From Coriobacteriaceae bacterium (lineage in GTDB: Bacteria > Actinomycetota > Coriobacteriia > Coriobacteriales > Coriobacteriaceae), in contig CABIZD010000005.1 in the NCBI GenBank assembly GCA_902363125.1, forward strand, positions 114,733 through 178,732: a stretch of DNA of 64,000 bases, given 5' to 3'. The notes below the pieces were generated by a model. That model was given only the letters and a program-made list of their open reading frames with translations. It did no database searches and was not told where the DNA came from. This document shows positions 50,816-59,176 of this stretch, in pieces. The position numbers were made by a program, and so were the translations under genes. The number at the start of each line of letters is the position of its first letter. Position 1 is the first letter of the stretch.

Positions 50816-51898
50816 TTACCAGATGCTCGGCCAGAGACCAAGCGGGCCAGCGCCCAGGATGCCCAGGACGAAGAGCAGCAGAATGCCCTTGGTCGGGGTC
50901 CAGCTGTGCTTAGCGAACATGTAGTAAAGCAGCAGCGTAAGCATAAGCGGGACAAGCTTCGGGACGATGGTGTTGAGGGTGTCGGCAACAGAGAAGTTGA
51001 CCGGATCCTCGGTGACGGTGCCGTAGGTAACGGACTCCATGCCGTTGCCCAGATCGGTGACGCCGCACGTGACAGCGTTGCCGTCGGCATCGGAAGCGGT
51101 AAGGGCGTTGCCGTCCTTATCGGTCATGGCGATGGTACCGGCCTCAGCGGTCTCGGTATCGATGCCCTCCATACCGGTGAAGTTCTTGGCCTCCTTCTCG
51201 GAGACGATCACGGTATTGGCAGAGAGATCACGGGTGGTGCCATTGGGGATCTGGAGGTTGATCTGGGTGCCACCCATGGTGACGACCAGGCAACCGACGA
51301 CGAAGACGCCCATGATGGAAGCGGCACGCGTGAAGGCCTGCATGTTGGCGGTCAGAGCGTCAATAGCGCTGGTGCCAAGCTTGTAGGACCAGTTCATGAG
51401 CCAGAAGCGCAGAGCGAACTGGACGGCGTTGAAGATCACCAGGAAGATGATCGGCGCAGCGGCGTTGCCGTTGATGGCCATGTTGGAGGTGATGCCGGCC
51501 GTGATAGGCACGAGCGTCAGCCAGAACAGGGCGTCACCGATACCACCGAGCGGGCCCATTGCGGCGACGCGGACGGCGCGGATCGTGGGGATGTCAACCT
51601 TGTTCTGCTCGAGCGAAAGCACGATACCCATAACAAAGGTGACGAGGAACGGGTGAGTGTTGAAGAACTCCAGGTTGTGGCTCATGGAAGCCGCGAGGTC
51701 GTTCTTGTTGGTGTGGATCTTCTCCAGACCGGGGATGATGGAGTAGAGCCAGCCAGCGGCCTGCATACGCTCGTAGTTGAACGAGGCCTGCAGGAAGCAG
51801 GAGCGCCAAGCCATCTTGTTGAGGGTCTTCTGGTCGAGCTGCGGAGCAGGAGTGAGATCCTCGTAGTGCTCCGGGATCACATACTCATTAGATGCCAT
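50816..51898 (-). CDS. Mannose-family PTS IID component
   Basis: A 360-residue membrane subunit that forms the permease with IIC. MAWRSCFLQASFNYERMQAAGW and AAMGPLGGIGDALFW are IID signatures. It is longer than the ~275-300 residues usual for IID. A hydrophilic insertion (~residues 220-305, rich in Asp, Thr and Gly) lies before the last two helices and would be outside the cell. The ATG at 51898 has GGAGGTGA upstream and overlaps the IIC stop by 11 nt. Confidence 0.9.
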   Translation of the reverse strand: MASNEYVIPEHYEDLTPAPQLDQKTLNKMAWRSCFLQASFNYERMQAAGWLYSIIPGLEKIHTNKNDLAASMSHNLEFFNTHPFLVTFVMGIVLSLEQNKVDIPTIRAVRVAAMGPLGGIGDALFWLTLVPITAGITSNMAINGNAAAPIIFLVIFNAVQFALRFWLMNWSYKLGTSAIDALTANMQAFTRAASIMGVFVVGCLVVTMGGTQINLQIPNGTTRDLSANTVIVSEKEAKNFTGMEGIDTETAEAGTIAMTDKDGNALTASDADGNAVTCGVTDLGNGMESVTYGTVTEDPVNFSVADTLNTIVPKLVPLMLTLLLYYMFAKHSWTPTKGILLLFVLGILGAGPLGLWPSIW

Positions 51899-52688
51899 CT
51901 TCGAAGTCACCTCCGTCAGAAACAGCTGCACCCTTCAGCTCGGTCTGCTGCTGGAAGTCCCAGAAGGCAATGCCGAAGCCGATGAGAGCGAGGATGAGCA
52001 GAGCAGGGGTTGCCAGAGATTCGTTGGCAACGGTGATGAGCGCGAGGCCAAAGCCCATGAGGAAGAAGCCCCACATATCGCGGTTCATCATAACCTTGAG
52101 CAGGACGGCGAAGCCGACGAAGCGCATCATGCCGCCTGCAGCGGAGAGACCGGTCTGCAGCCAAGTCGGGATGGCGGAAGCGATGGTCTGACCGATGGTA
52201 GCGCCAGCGATGAAGAACAGGGTGACGACGACAGCGAAGATCAGGCCGAGCAGAGCCATGGCGAAGTAGTTCAGACGCTCGATACCCTTGGTGTCAGCGT
52301 TGTGAGCCATGTTGTCCGCGGAGGACATGAGCGGCGACATAAGCGTGAAGACCAGGGTAACGCCGAGCTGACCAAGCAGAGCGAACGGAATGGCAAGGCC
52401 GACTGCCGCGTTGGGCTCGAGGCCCGTAGCGATAGCGAGAATGGCTGCCATGATGCCGCCGATGACGGCGTTAGGCGGCTGAGCGCCTCCGATCGGCATG
52501 TTGCCGATCGTCATGAGCTGATAGGTACCACCCACGAGAAGACCGGTGTTGAGGTCGCCAAGGATAAGACCGATGACGGCGCCGGTGACGATGGGCTGAT
52601 AGAGAGACTCGAGGAAGTTGAACTGGTCGATTGCCGCGACGAACGTGACGATGAAGACCAGAGCGACCTGGATGATCGAGTATTCCAT
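51888..52688 (-). CDS. Mannose-family PTS IIC component
   Basis: A 266-residue integral membrane protein with about seven hydrophobic segments. GGTYQLMTIGNMPIGGAQPPN and VTGAVIGLILGDLNTGLLVG are family motifs. It forms the sugar channel with IID. It lies between IIB and IID in the operon, with a 90-nt gap after IIB. Judging from neighbours the sugar is probably N-acetylgalactosamine or galactosamine. Confidence 0.9.
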   Translation of the reverse strand: MEYSIIQVALVFIVTFVAAIDQFNFLESLYQPIVTGAVIGLILGDLNTGLLVGGTYQLMTIGNMPIGGAQPPNAVIGGIMAAILAIATGLEPNAAVGLAIPFALLGQLGVTLVFTLMSPLMSSADNMAHNADTKGIERLNYFAMALLGLIFAVVVTLFFIAGATIGQTIASAIPTWLQTGLSAAGGMMRFVGFAVLLKVMMNRDMWGFFLMGFGLALITVANESLATPALLILALIGFGIAFWDFQQQTELKGAAVSDGGDFEDGI

Positions 52689-52778
52689 CTTGCTCCTCCT
52701 TTCAAAATGTATGTACGCACTTTGGATATCACGTACAGAACGTCAGGGTTTCACTCCTGACAACGTGGATCACGAGGA

Positions 52779-53261
52779 TTACGAGAAGAGCTTGCTCGTG
52801 TCCTCAACAGGCGTGCTCGGAACGCGCCTGATCTCCAACTCCACCCCCAATTCCTGCAGCTCTTTAAACGCAGCGACATCCTCGTCGTTAACTGCGACGG
52901 AGGTGGCGACTTGGCGCTTTCCTTCCGACATGTGCATGTTGCCGATGTTTACCTTCTTTATAGGCACACCGCCCTTGACGAGCGTAAGCACGTCTTCCGG
53001 TGTTTCGGCCACGATGAAGATCTTCTGGCGCGGGCTCGCCTTGCCGATGACGTCGATGGTCTTCTGCAGAGAGAAGAAACGCGTAGCGACGCCGGTGGGA
53101 GCGGCCATCTTCATGAGGTTCTGGCGCATGGTGTTGGTCGACACGTCGTCGTTGGCGACGAGGATAAGGTTGGAACCCAGGGTGGAGTTCCACTGGGTGG
53201 CAACCTGACCATGAACCAGTCGGTTATCGATGCGGGTAAGAAGAATGTTGGGTTCTGCCAT
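52779..53261 (-). CDS. Mannose-family PTS IIB component
   Basis: A 160-residue cytoplasmic subunit. The phosphorylated histidine is in LTRIDNRLVHGQVATQW, and TRFFSLQKTIDVI and LVKGGVPIKKVNIGN are conserved. It takes phosphate from the IIA encoded two genes upstream and passes it to the sugar. The protein at 43033-43515 is a paralogue with tyrosine at this position. Confidence 0.92.
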   Translation of the reverse strand: MAEPNILLTRIDNRLVHGQVATQWNSTLGSNLILVANDDVSTNTMRQNLMKMAAPTGVATRFFSLQKTIDVIGKASPRQKIFIVAETPEDVLTLVKGGVPIKKVNIGNMHMSEGKRQVATSVAVNDEDVAAFKELQELGVELEIRRVPSTPVEDTSKLFS

Positions 53262-53297
53262 GTTGATCAGCTTCCTTTCGTTATTTGCTGACGACAG

Positions 53298-53579
53298 TTA
53301 CTTGATCTCCTGAATCGCGTAACGCGAAACATCTACGACGGCACCGGATCGGACTTTAATCTGGACCTTCTCGCCTTCGATGCCTTTGACGGTTCCGTAG
53401 ATACCGCCGGCGAAAAGAACCTCCTGACCCGGCTTGAGCTCCATGTGCAGCTCTTTAAAGTACTTCTGCTTCTTCTTCATGTTGATCTGAGACCAGATGG
53501 TGTAAATCACACCCATGATGGCAAGCAGACCCAAAAGAGCGACCGAGGAACTCAGGACGTTGGCTCCGAAATCGGCCAT
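53298..53579 (-). CDS. yajC: YajC-family protein within the PTS operon
   Basis: A 93-residue protein with one N-terminal membrane helix (~12-28), then MKKKQKYFKELHMELKPGQEVLFAGGIYGTV, the YajC core. YajC associates with the SecDF translocase. It overlaps the IIA stop by one base (TAATG) and precedes IIB. YajC-like genes inside mannose-type PTS operons are known in Firmicutes, where a role in membrane insertion or PTS function is only suspected. Confidence 0.85.
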   Translation of the reverse strand: MADFGANVLSSSVALLGLLAIMGVIYTIWSQINMKKKQKYFKELHMELKPGQEVLFAGGIYGTVKGIEGEKVQIKVRSGAVVDVSRYAIQEIK

Positions 53580-54022
53580 TAGATTCCGTCCTCGTCGCCG
53601 AAGATATCCTCATCCTCGGAGCCGGCAACGGATGCGACCGTCTGGGCGGTGATGCCCGTCTGGCCAACGGTCACGGCCTGCTCGCCAAGCTCGGCGAGCG
53701 TGGCATTGCCGCGGAGGAACAGAAGCTCAATAACCATGGGGAGGTTGGTGCCGGTCAGGACCTCGACGTTGTCTACATCCTGGGCAATCATCATCGACTG
53801 GTTGAACGGGGTGCCACCGAGCAGGTCGGTAAAGACGAGCACGCCATCGCACTCCTCGCGCATGGCGGTAATAGCGGCGCGGAGATCCTCACCGTAGGAA
53901 GCAGCCTGGTCGCCCTCGAAAGGAACGACGGTAAAAGCGGGCTGGTCACCAGCGACCATAGCGATAGCGCTTGCAAGGCCGGGTGCGAACTGTCCATGAC
54001 CGGTAAGAATAAAGCCAACCAT
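53579..54022 (-). CDS. Mannose-family PTS IIA component
   Basis: A 147-residue subunit and first gene of the operon. The phosphorylated histidine is His9 in FILTGHGQFAPG. VFTDLLGGTPFNQSMM and TGTNLPMVIELLF are conserved. An acidic tail (GSEDEDIFGDEDGI) follows the ~125-residue core. It takes phosphate from HPr. GGAAGGG precedes the ATG. Confidence 0.92.
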   Translation of the reverse strand: MVGFILTGHGQFAPGLASAIAMVAGDQPAFTVVPFEGDQAASYGEDLRAAITAMREECDGVLVFTDLLGGTPFNQSMMIAQDVDNVEVLTGTNLPMVIELLFLRGNATLAELGEQAVTVGQTGITAQTVASVAGSEDEDIFGDEDGI

Positions 54023-54725
54023 TCAAATTTCCCTTCCGAAGGTATGTGCAATACGAGTCCGATGTTTTTCGGAAGCCAGCGGGCGTTCGCCCTTAAAGCT
54101 TCTTGGAAAGCGTTCTGTGAAGACCAGTGGTCTCTCAACTGGTAGTAACCATGTGACGTGTTGTTGTCACTATATCACCACAGAAGAGGTCGCTTTCGCT
54201 GATTCATACAGTAAAACGTTTTTGCACCGCTCACGGTAAAAAATCGACCGTTTACCGCTCGTTAACACTTCTACCTGCGGTTTTGAAACCGTTTCGAAAT
54301 GCTTTGGCAAAAGATCGGAACTTTTCCTGTGTCTAAACAACGCAGGGCGGCTAAAAATAGCGTAAAGAAAAAATGCAGGTCATTGTGAAGATTTGTGAAT
54401 TGGTCTTTTTGACTTAATACCAGTTAGAACCAGTTTCGATATTATCGGTGAACGGTAGTTTTCGACCGTTCACCGGTTATTTGCATTCGTTTACGGCCGT
54501 TTTCCTAGATGAATTGGGGAGACCCGATGAAGCACTTGCGCGGTTGCAGGATATTTCAATACTCGTCCATCCCCCCGCGCGCCAAACTCCCACTCCCTGA
54601 ATGTGCCATAAGCTCTCGCTATTCGTCTTACAAACATTACTTACTCTATTTTGTAATTATTTATCGTTTGTCGTTTAGTATGTTATAAGATTTAAGTATC
54701 ATCCAAGACATTGGTTGGAGGAGCT
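54023..54725. promoter_or_regulatory. Large regulatory region upstream of the mannose-type PTS operon
   Basis: About 700 nt without a gene. It holds ACTGGTAGTAACCA (54138-54151), a GACCAGTGGTC palindrome (54122-54132), a degenerate CCAGTTAGAACCAGT (~54420) and several copies of the catabolic motif: CCGCTCACGG (54227), CCGTTTACCG (54248), and an inverted pair CGGTGAACGG (54446) / CCGTTCACCG (54466). The stretch 54300-54410 and the part after 54500 show nothing I recognise. Confidence 0.55.
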
Positions 54726-55364
54726 ATGATCCGCTGGAACGTATCCAAATCGAATGAAGCCATCGACCGTGAACAGGCAATAGCCAAACTGAGGAAGCTC
54801 ACTCGCTACTGCAAATGGGCCACAATCTGCACCACCGTGGCGCTCGCTCTGGGACTCCTCGCAGTCATTGCAATCGAACTTCTACTCATATTGCCTAGCC
54901 TCTCCCAAGGGTTCTGTCTCCAATCCGTAGAGCTTGAGGCTAGCGAAGGGCCAATTCTCGCTCTCGTCGGCGCCAATGAACAGACCCCTCTTATGCTTGT
55001 CGCGCACGACGGTCATACTGCCATAGGGAGCGGCATGATGATATGCCTCGCGCTTGCCATCGCGTTAAGCGCGTACAGGTTTTTCTCCGCCATTGAAAAG
55101 GCGGGCAGGCCCTTTGACCTCGAATGCATCCGCATACTACGTCAAGTAGGACATTTGTTCCTTTTCGGCGGCGCCGCTGTGAAACTTTTTGGTGCCATAG
55201 TCACAGGGCTGATACTCTCAGGATTTGGCGGCAGCTTTACGGATGCACTTGGCGGGCAGCATCTCGACCTCTCTATGCTCTTTGCAGGCCTAATTATTAG
55301 CCTGATTGCCAGCATCTTCCAGTACGGGTGTATCCTGCAAAAACAAGATGACGAGTTGCTCTAG
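54726..55364 (+). CDS. DUF2975-type four-helix membrane protein
   Basis: A 212-residue protein with hydrophobic helices at about 35-60, 100-120, 145-165 and 185-205. Together with the small XRE regulator 9 nt downstream it matches the common DUF2975-HTH gene pair (YoaS/YozG type). GGAGGA precedes the ATG at 54726. Function unknown. The more balanced base composition just upstream differs from the flanks. Confidence 0.75.
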   Translation: MIRWNVSKSNEAIDREQAIAKLRKLTRYCKWATICTTVALALGLLAVIAIELLLILPSLSQGFCLQSVELEASEGPILALVGANEQTPLMLVAHDGHTAIGSGMMICLALAIALSAYRFFSAIEKAGRPFDLECIRILRQVGHLFLFGGAAVKLFGAIVTGLILSGFGGSFTDALGGQHLDLSMLFAGLIISLIASIFQYGCILQKQDDELL

Positions 55365-55373
55365 GGGGAATCC

Positions 55374-55613
55374 ATGATTATTCTGCGGCTCGACCGCATG
55401 CTTGCCGAACGCAAGATTTCATCCAAAGAGCTTGCGGAACGCGTGGGTATCTCCCAGGTCAATGTGTCGCGTATCAAGACGGGCAAGGTTTCTGCCGTGC
55501 GCTTTTCAACTCTTGACGCGATATGCCGGGCACTCGACTGCCAACCGGGCGATGTTCTGGAATACATACCTGACGATGAAGCCGATAGCCTCTTTGGGCT
55601 TAAAGATGAATAG
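55374..55613 (+). CDS. XRE-family helix-turn-helix regulator (YozG-like)
   Basis: A 79-residue Cro/CI-type DNA-binding protein (LAERKISSKELAERVGISQVNVSRIKTGK, then LDAICRALDCQPGDVLEY). Its length and sequence match the small regulators paired with DUF2975 genes. It probably controls its own operon. Confidence 0.87.
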   Translation: MIILRLDRMLAERKISSKELAERVGISQVNVSRIKTGKVSAVRFSTLDAICRALDCQPGDVLEYIPDDEADSLFGLKDE

Positions 55614-55644
55614 CCATAATTAAGCCGCCAATCACGCCCTCAAC

Positions 55645-55681
55645 GCAAAAAGCCCGCCAGAACGATGCGTTCTAGCGGGCT
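55645..55681 (-). terminator. Terminator of the SurA-like membrane protein gene
   Basis: Minus strand: AGCCCGCTAGAAC...GTTCTGGCGGGCT followed by TTTTGCG. Confidence 0.8.
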
Positions 55682-55724
55682 CAATCAGATATTTCGACTT
55701 CGCGCTCGAAAGCTCAGGCAGATC

Positions 55725-56810
55725 TTAAGCAAACAGGCCGTAGATGCTGATGTTGGCCTTGGCGTAGAGGCCGTTAGCATACTCGGTCCACTTGGAGCTG
55801 GCGCTCGAAGCCTGCGAGGAGTACTGCTGGTAGGCGGTGTAATAGGCGGTCATGGCCTGCTTATAGGTAGCGCTATCGGCAGTAAAGGCATCATCGGCAA
55901 AGGCCTTGGCGTAGGTGCTGTCGGCATCCTTCCAGGTGCCCTTTGAGCTATCCCACTCATCGCCGGCAAGGTTGATGATGTAGTCGGCGTAGTCCTTGCT
56001 CGCGGTCTCCTCGTTGCCGTCAGCAGGCTCGGTCGGGGCGGTCGGCATGCTTGCAGAGCTGTCGCCCACCTTCTTCTTATAGAGCTTCTGCAGCGTCGCG
56101 GACTGACGGACGATCTGCTTGGCCTGGTCCTTGGACACGCCGTACTGCGTGGCCATGGTCTTGTAGTCGGAGGTGCCGATGGACTCCTCGGCGTACTGCT
56201 TCATTTCCTTGGAAGAGACGGTAATGCCCTCGTCCTCGGCAGCATCCAGCAGGATCTGATTGCGCACATAGGACAGGATAACGTCGGCAGACGGAGCGGT
56301 GTAGTTGCCGTCGTCGTCCTTGACGGTGTCGAGGCTGTACTGGCTCTCGATGGCCTCGCGCGCGGTGATGTCGCTCTTCTTGCCGTTGTAGCTATAGCTC
56401 GCCACGGTCGAATCGAGCTGGTCCTCGGTCAGGGTCGCCGAGCCGACGCCCTTGCCGCCAAAGCCGCCATTGCCAATAAAGAAGCCGACCACCGCAGCGA
56501 TCACGACTGCAACCACGAAGGCGGCGATCATCGTCTTCTTGTGCTTGCAAGCGTGATCGTCCACGTCGGAGTCGTCGTCCTCGTCCTGCTCCTCGGGCAT
56601 GAGGTTCTCGTCGGCGGCGTCCGCGGCAATCTTTGCCTCCAGACGAGCGTCCTCCTCCTCGGCGGTCGTGCCAGCGGCAATATGTTCGGCAGACGTGCCG
56701 GCGACCAGGTCGATCTTCTCGTCCTCATCACCGTCGGGGCCTTCGCCGCGCTCGATGATCTGGATGCCGTCGATCTCGTCCTTCTCATCCTTCTTTTGAA
56801 TCAGACCCAT
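55725..56810 (-). CDS. Single-pass membrane protein with SurA_N-like extracytoplasmic domain
   Basis: A 361-residue protein. An acidic cytoplasmic N-terminus (~1-92, many Asp/Glu) is followed by KHKK, one membrane helix (~93-112) and a glycine-rich turn (IGNGGFGGKG). The outer part (~125-361) is helical and resembles SurA N-terminal/trigger-factor-like chaperone regions; LTEDQLDSTVASY and ILSYVRNQILLDAAEDEGITVSS fit. No parvulin domain is seen. A chaperone for exported proteins is a reasonable guess. AAGGAG precedes the ATG. Confidence 0.65.
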   Translation of the reverse strand: MGLIQKKDEKDEIDGIQIIERGEGPDGDEDEKIDLVAGTSAEHIAAGTTAEEEDARLEAKIAADAADENLMPEEQDEDDDSDVDDHACKHKKTMIAAFVVAVVIAAVVGFFIGNGGFGGKGVGSATLTEDQLDSTVASYSYNGKKSDITAREAIESQYSLDTVKDDDGNYTAPSADVILSYVRNQILLDAAEDEGITVSSKEMKQYAEESIGTSDYKTMATQYGVSKDQAKQIVRQSATLQKLYKKKVGDSSASMPTAPTEPADGNEETASKDYADYIINLAGDEWDSSKGTWKDADSTYAKAFADDAFTADSATYKQAMTAYYTAYQQYSSQASSASSKWTEYANGLYAKANISIYGLFA

Positions 56811-56847
56811 ATCAGTTACTCCTTGTTAGGAAACATAATCCTCAATA

Positions 56848-56878
56848 GAATACGCCCGACGGAGCGCCGGGCGTATTG
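56848..56878 (-). terminator. Terminator of the isocitrate dehydrogenase operon
   Basis: AATACGCCCG / CGGGCGTATT stem after the dehydrogenase stop on the minus strand; the T-run is weak. Confidence 0.55.
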
Positions 56879-56936
56879 ATTCTTAGGTTATACGCAAACA
56901 CTTAAGTACTATTTAGGCGTTTGCAGCGTGCATGTC

Positions 56937-58022
56937 TTAGGCCAGGTGCGCGATAACGGCATCGGCAAAGGCCTGCGTGCCCACAGCGCCCTCAACGGAG
57001 CCGGTCTGGGCACGACGTACGTCGCCGGTGACTTGCTCGCCCTCGTCGAGCGTGGCAGATACGGCGGCACGAATGCGATTGGCCGCATCGTTCTCGCCCA
57101 GGTGATCGAGCATCATAGCCGCAGACAGAATCTCGGCCGTGGGGTTGGCGATATCCTGGCCCGCGATATCGGGCGCGGAGCCGTGCGTTGCCTCAAAGAT
57201 GGCGCAATCGGCACCGATGTTGGAGCCCGGAGCCATACCCAGGCCACCCACCAGACCAGCGCACAGGTCGCTGACGATATCGCCGTACAAATTGGGCAGC
57301 ACCAGGACATCGAAGTCATTGGGGTTCTGGACCAGACCCATGCAGGTGGCGTCGACGATTTTGTCGTTGAACTCGATATCGGGATAGTTAGCGGCCACCT
57401 CGCGCGCCACGCGCAGGAACAGGCCGTCGGTCGCCTTCATGATGTTGGCCTTGTGCACGGCCGTCACCTTTTTGCGGCCGCAGCGGCGGGCATACTCAAA
57501 GGCATACTCCACAATGCGGCGGCTCTTGGCGATAGAGATCGGCTTGATCGAGATCGCGGAATCGGCGGCGAAGGTCTTTTGGCCCGAACGCTCGACGAGC
57601 CGCGAGAGCTCCTCGACCTCGGCAGCGCCCTCATCGAACTCGATGCCAGCGTAGAGGTCCTCGGTGTTCTCGCGCACGATAACCAGGTCGACGTCGCGGA
57701 AGCGCGAGCCATCGCCCGGCTGCGACAGGCAGGGACGCACGCAAGCGTACAGGTCGAAATGTTTGCGCAGGGCCACGTTAACGCTGCGGAAACCCGTGCC
57801 GACCGGTGTGGTGATGGGGCCCTTGATGGCAACCTTGGTCTCGGCGACCGCATCAAGCACATGTTGGGGCAGCGGCGTGCCAAACTCGTCCATGACGCCG
57901 GCGCCGGCCTCCTGGACGTTCCAGTTGATCTGGACACCGGTGGCCTCGACCACGCGGCGCATGGCCTGCGTAATCTCGGGACCGATACCGTCACCGGGAA
58001 TCAGGACTACATCGTGCGCCAT
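56937..58022 (-). CDS. NAD-dependent isocitrate (or isopropylmalate-like) dehydrogenase
   Basis: A 361-residue beta-decarboxylating dehydrogenase. [29 protein letters not shown] and [19 protein letters not shown] (metal-binding aspartates) are visible. The NTEDLYAG segment and the short length fit NAD-type isocitrate dehydrogenase or homoisocitrate dehydrogenase better than LeuB. It would make 2-oxoglutarate for glutamate synthesis. A HEAT-repeat-like gene is directly upstream. Confidence 0.85.
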   Translation of the reverse strand: MAHDVVLIPGDGIGPEITQAMRRVVEATGVQINWNVQEAGAGVMDEFGTPLPQHVLDAVAETKVAIKGPITTPVGTGFRSVNVALRKHFDLYACVRPCLSQPGDGSRFRDVDLVIVRENTEDLYAGIEFDEGAAEVEELSRLVERSGQKTFAADSAISIKPISIAKSRRIVEYAFEYARRCGRKKVTAVHKANIMKATDGLFLRVAREVAANYPDIEFNDKIVDATCMGLVQNPNDFDVLVLPNLYGDIVSDLCAGLVGGLGMAPGSNIGADCAIFEATHGSAPDIAGQDIANPTAEILSAAMMLDHLGENDAANRIRAAVSATLDEGEQVTGDVRRAQTGSVEGAVGTQAFADAVIAHLA

Positions 58023-58028
58023 AATCTG

Positions 58029-58727
58029 TTACTCCTCGTCTTCGGCGGCCTCAGATTTTTTAACGCTAGCACGCTTCTTCTTTTTAGAGAGATCCAGGCC
58101 AAAACGTTTAACAAGCATTTCGCAAATCTCGCTCGAACGGGCCTTGAGATAGCTGCCCTTGCCGTTCTCAGCGTCGAACTTAAGGCGCAGTGCGAGCTTC
58201 TCGGCGACCTCGACGTCGATCTCGCCCTGGCCAAACTCGTACAGGCAACCGAGCATATCGCGATACTCAAGGTCGCCGTGGTAGCACTGGATGGCCTCAT
58301 CCAGGATCGGCCAAGCCTCGCGCGAACGCTCGACGCCCGTGGCTCCCCACACGCACAGCAGGCGGAAGGCGGCGTAGCGCAGCGTGGAGGAAATCTCGTC
58401 GAACAGCGCGGTCTCGGCGCCCTCAAAGGCATCGCCCAGCTGTTCGGGGCAGGTGGTGGCGAGCGCCGTCAGGGCATCGAGGGCCTCCCAGCGGGTCTGC
58501 GCCTCGGGGCGGTCGAGTGCTTCGATCAGCGCGGGCACGCAGGGCGCGACGCGCTGGGGATCGCGCTCGGCAAGCAGATGCAGCACGCGAGCGGCAAACT
58601 GGCGGATGCGGCGCGTGGGACAGCCGAGCTCTTGGACCAGGCGGTCGACGGCATTCTCGTTCTCCTCTGCCAGCTGAAGCTGTGCCAGCTCCTCGTCGGT
58701 GAGCTGTTCTTCCTTGTTTTCTGCCAT
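58029..58727 (-). CDS. HEAT-repeat-like protein of unknown function
   Basis: A 232-residue protein. An acidic N-terminus is followed by repeating amphipathic helices (about 25-180) in HEAT-like pairs such as IRQFAARVLHLLAERDPQRVAPCVPALIEAL and TRWEALDALTALATTCP. A basic tail (LDLSKKKKRASVKKSE) closes it. It lies 6 nt upstream of the dehydrogenase gene. Probably a protein-protein scaffold; no enzyme motif seen. Confidence 0.7.
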   Translation of the reverse strand: MAENKEEQLTDEELAQLQLAEENENAVDRLVQELGCPTRRIRQFAARVLHLLAERDPQRVAPCVPALIEALDRPEAQTRWEALDALTALATTCPEQLGDAFEGAETALFDEISSTLRYAAFRLLCVWGATGVERSREAWPILDEAIQCYHGDLEYRDMLGCLYEFGQGEIDVEVAEKLALRLKFDAENGKGSYLKARSSEICEMLVKRFGLDLSKKKKRASVKKSEAAEDEE

Positions 58728-58742
58728 AGTTACCTCTTCTTA

Positions 58743-59171
58743 CTATTTCTTAGCGTGCTTGCCAGCACCCTTGCTGTCATCGGTGACCGAGATGAGCTGT
58801 CGGTCGGCAGCGCCATTGCGGCGTGCGCGACGGCGGTCCTCGGCGTCGCCCGCATCGGCGGCGGCGCGGTGAGCCTTGTTGACGTTGAAGACCTCGTCGT
58901 GCTTGCGCCACGGACCGACGGACTCGCCAAAGCTCATCTTAAGGCCGGCGATAAAGCCGCCGAGCCAGCCGATTGGCGCAAACTGCACCAGCGGGAACAG
59001 CGAAAACACCCAAGTCAGTAGGACAACCGCTGCCGCGCCTGCAAAATTAGCGATCCAGTAGTCGCGCTTGGTGATCACGCGCTTTTCGCACGCCCACTGA
59101 CCGCACAAAAAGCCGATGTAGATCGCAAAGATAAAAAGCACCAGCGCAAGCACCACGAACGTCCAGCTCAT
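58743..59171 (-). CDS. Small membrane protein of unknown function
   Basis: A 142-residue protein with two to three hydrophobic helices (~3-22, 38-60 and a weaker one near 62-78). A charged C-terminus (KAHRAAADAGDAEDRRRARR) is probably cytoplasmic. GAGGAG, overlapping the end of the upstream oxidoreductase gene, is spaced well for the ATG at 59171, so the two are probably co-translated. Confidence 0.7.
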   Translation of the reverse strand: MSWTFVVLALVLFIFAIYIGFLCGQWACEKRVITKRDYWIANFAGAAAVVLLTWVFSLFPLVQFAPIGWLGGFIAGLKMSFGESVGPWRKHDEVFNVNKAHRAAADAGDAEDRRRARRNGAADRQLISVTDDSKGAGKHAKK

Positions 59172-59176
59172 GGGCG

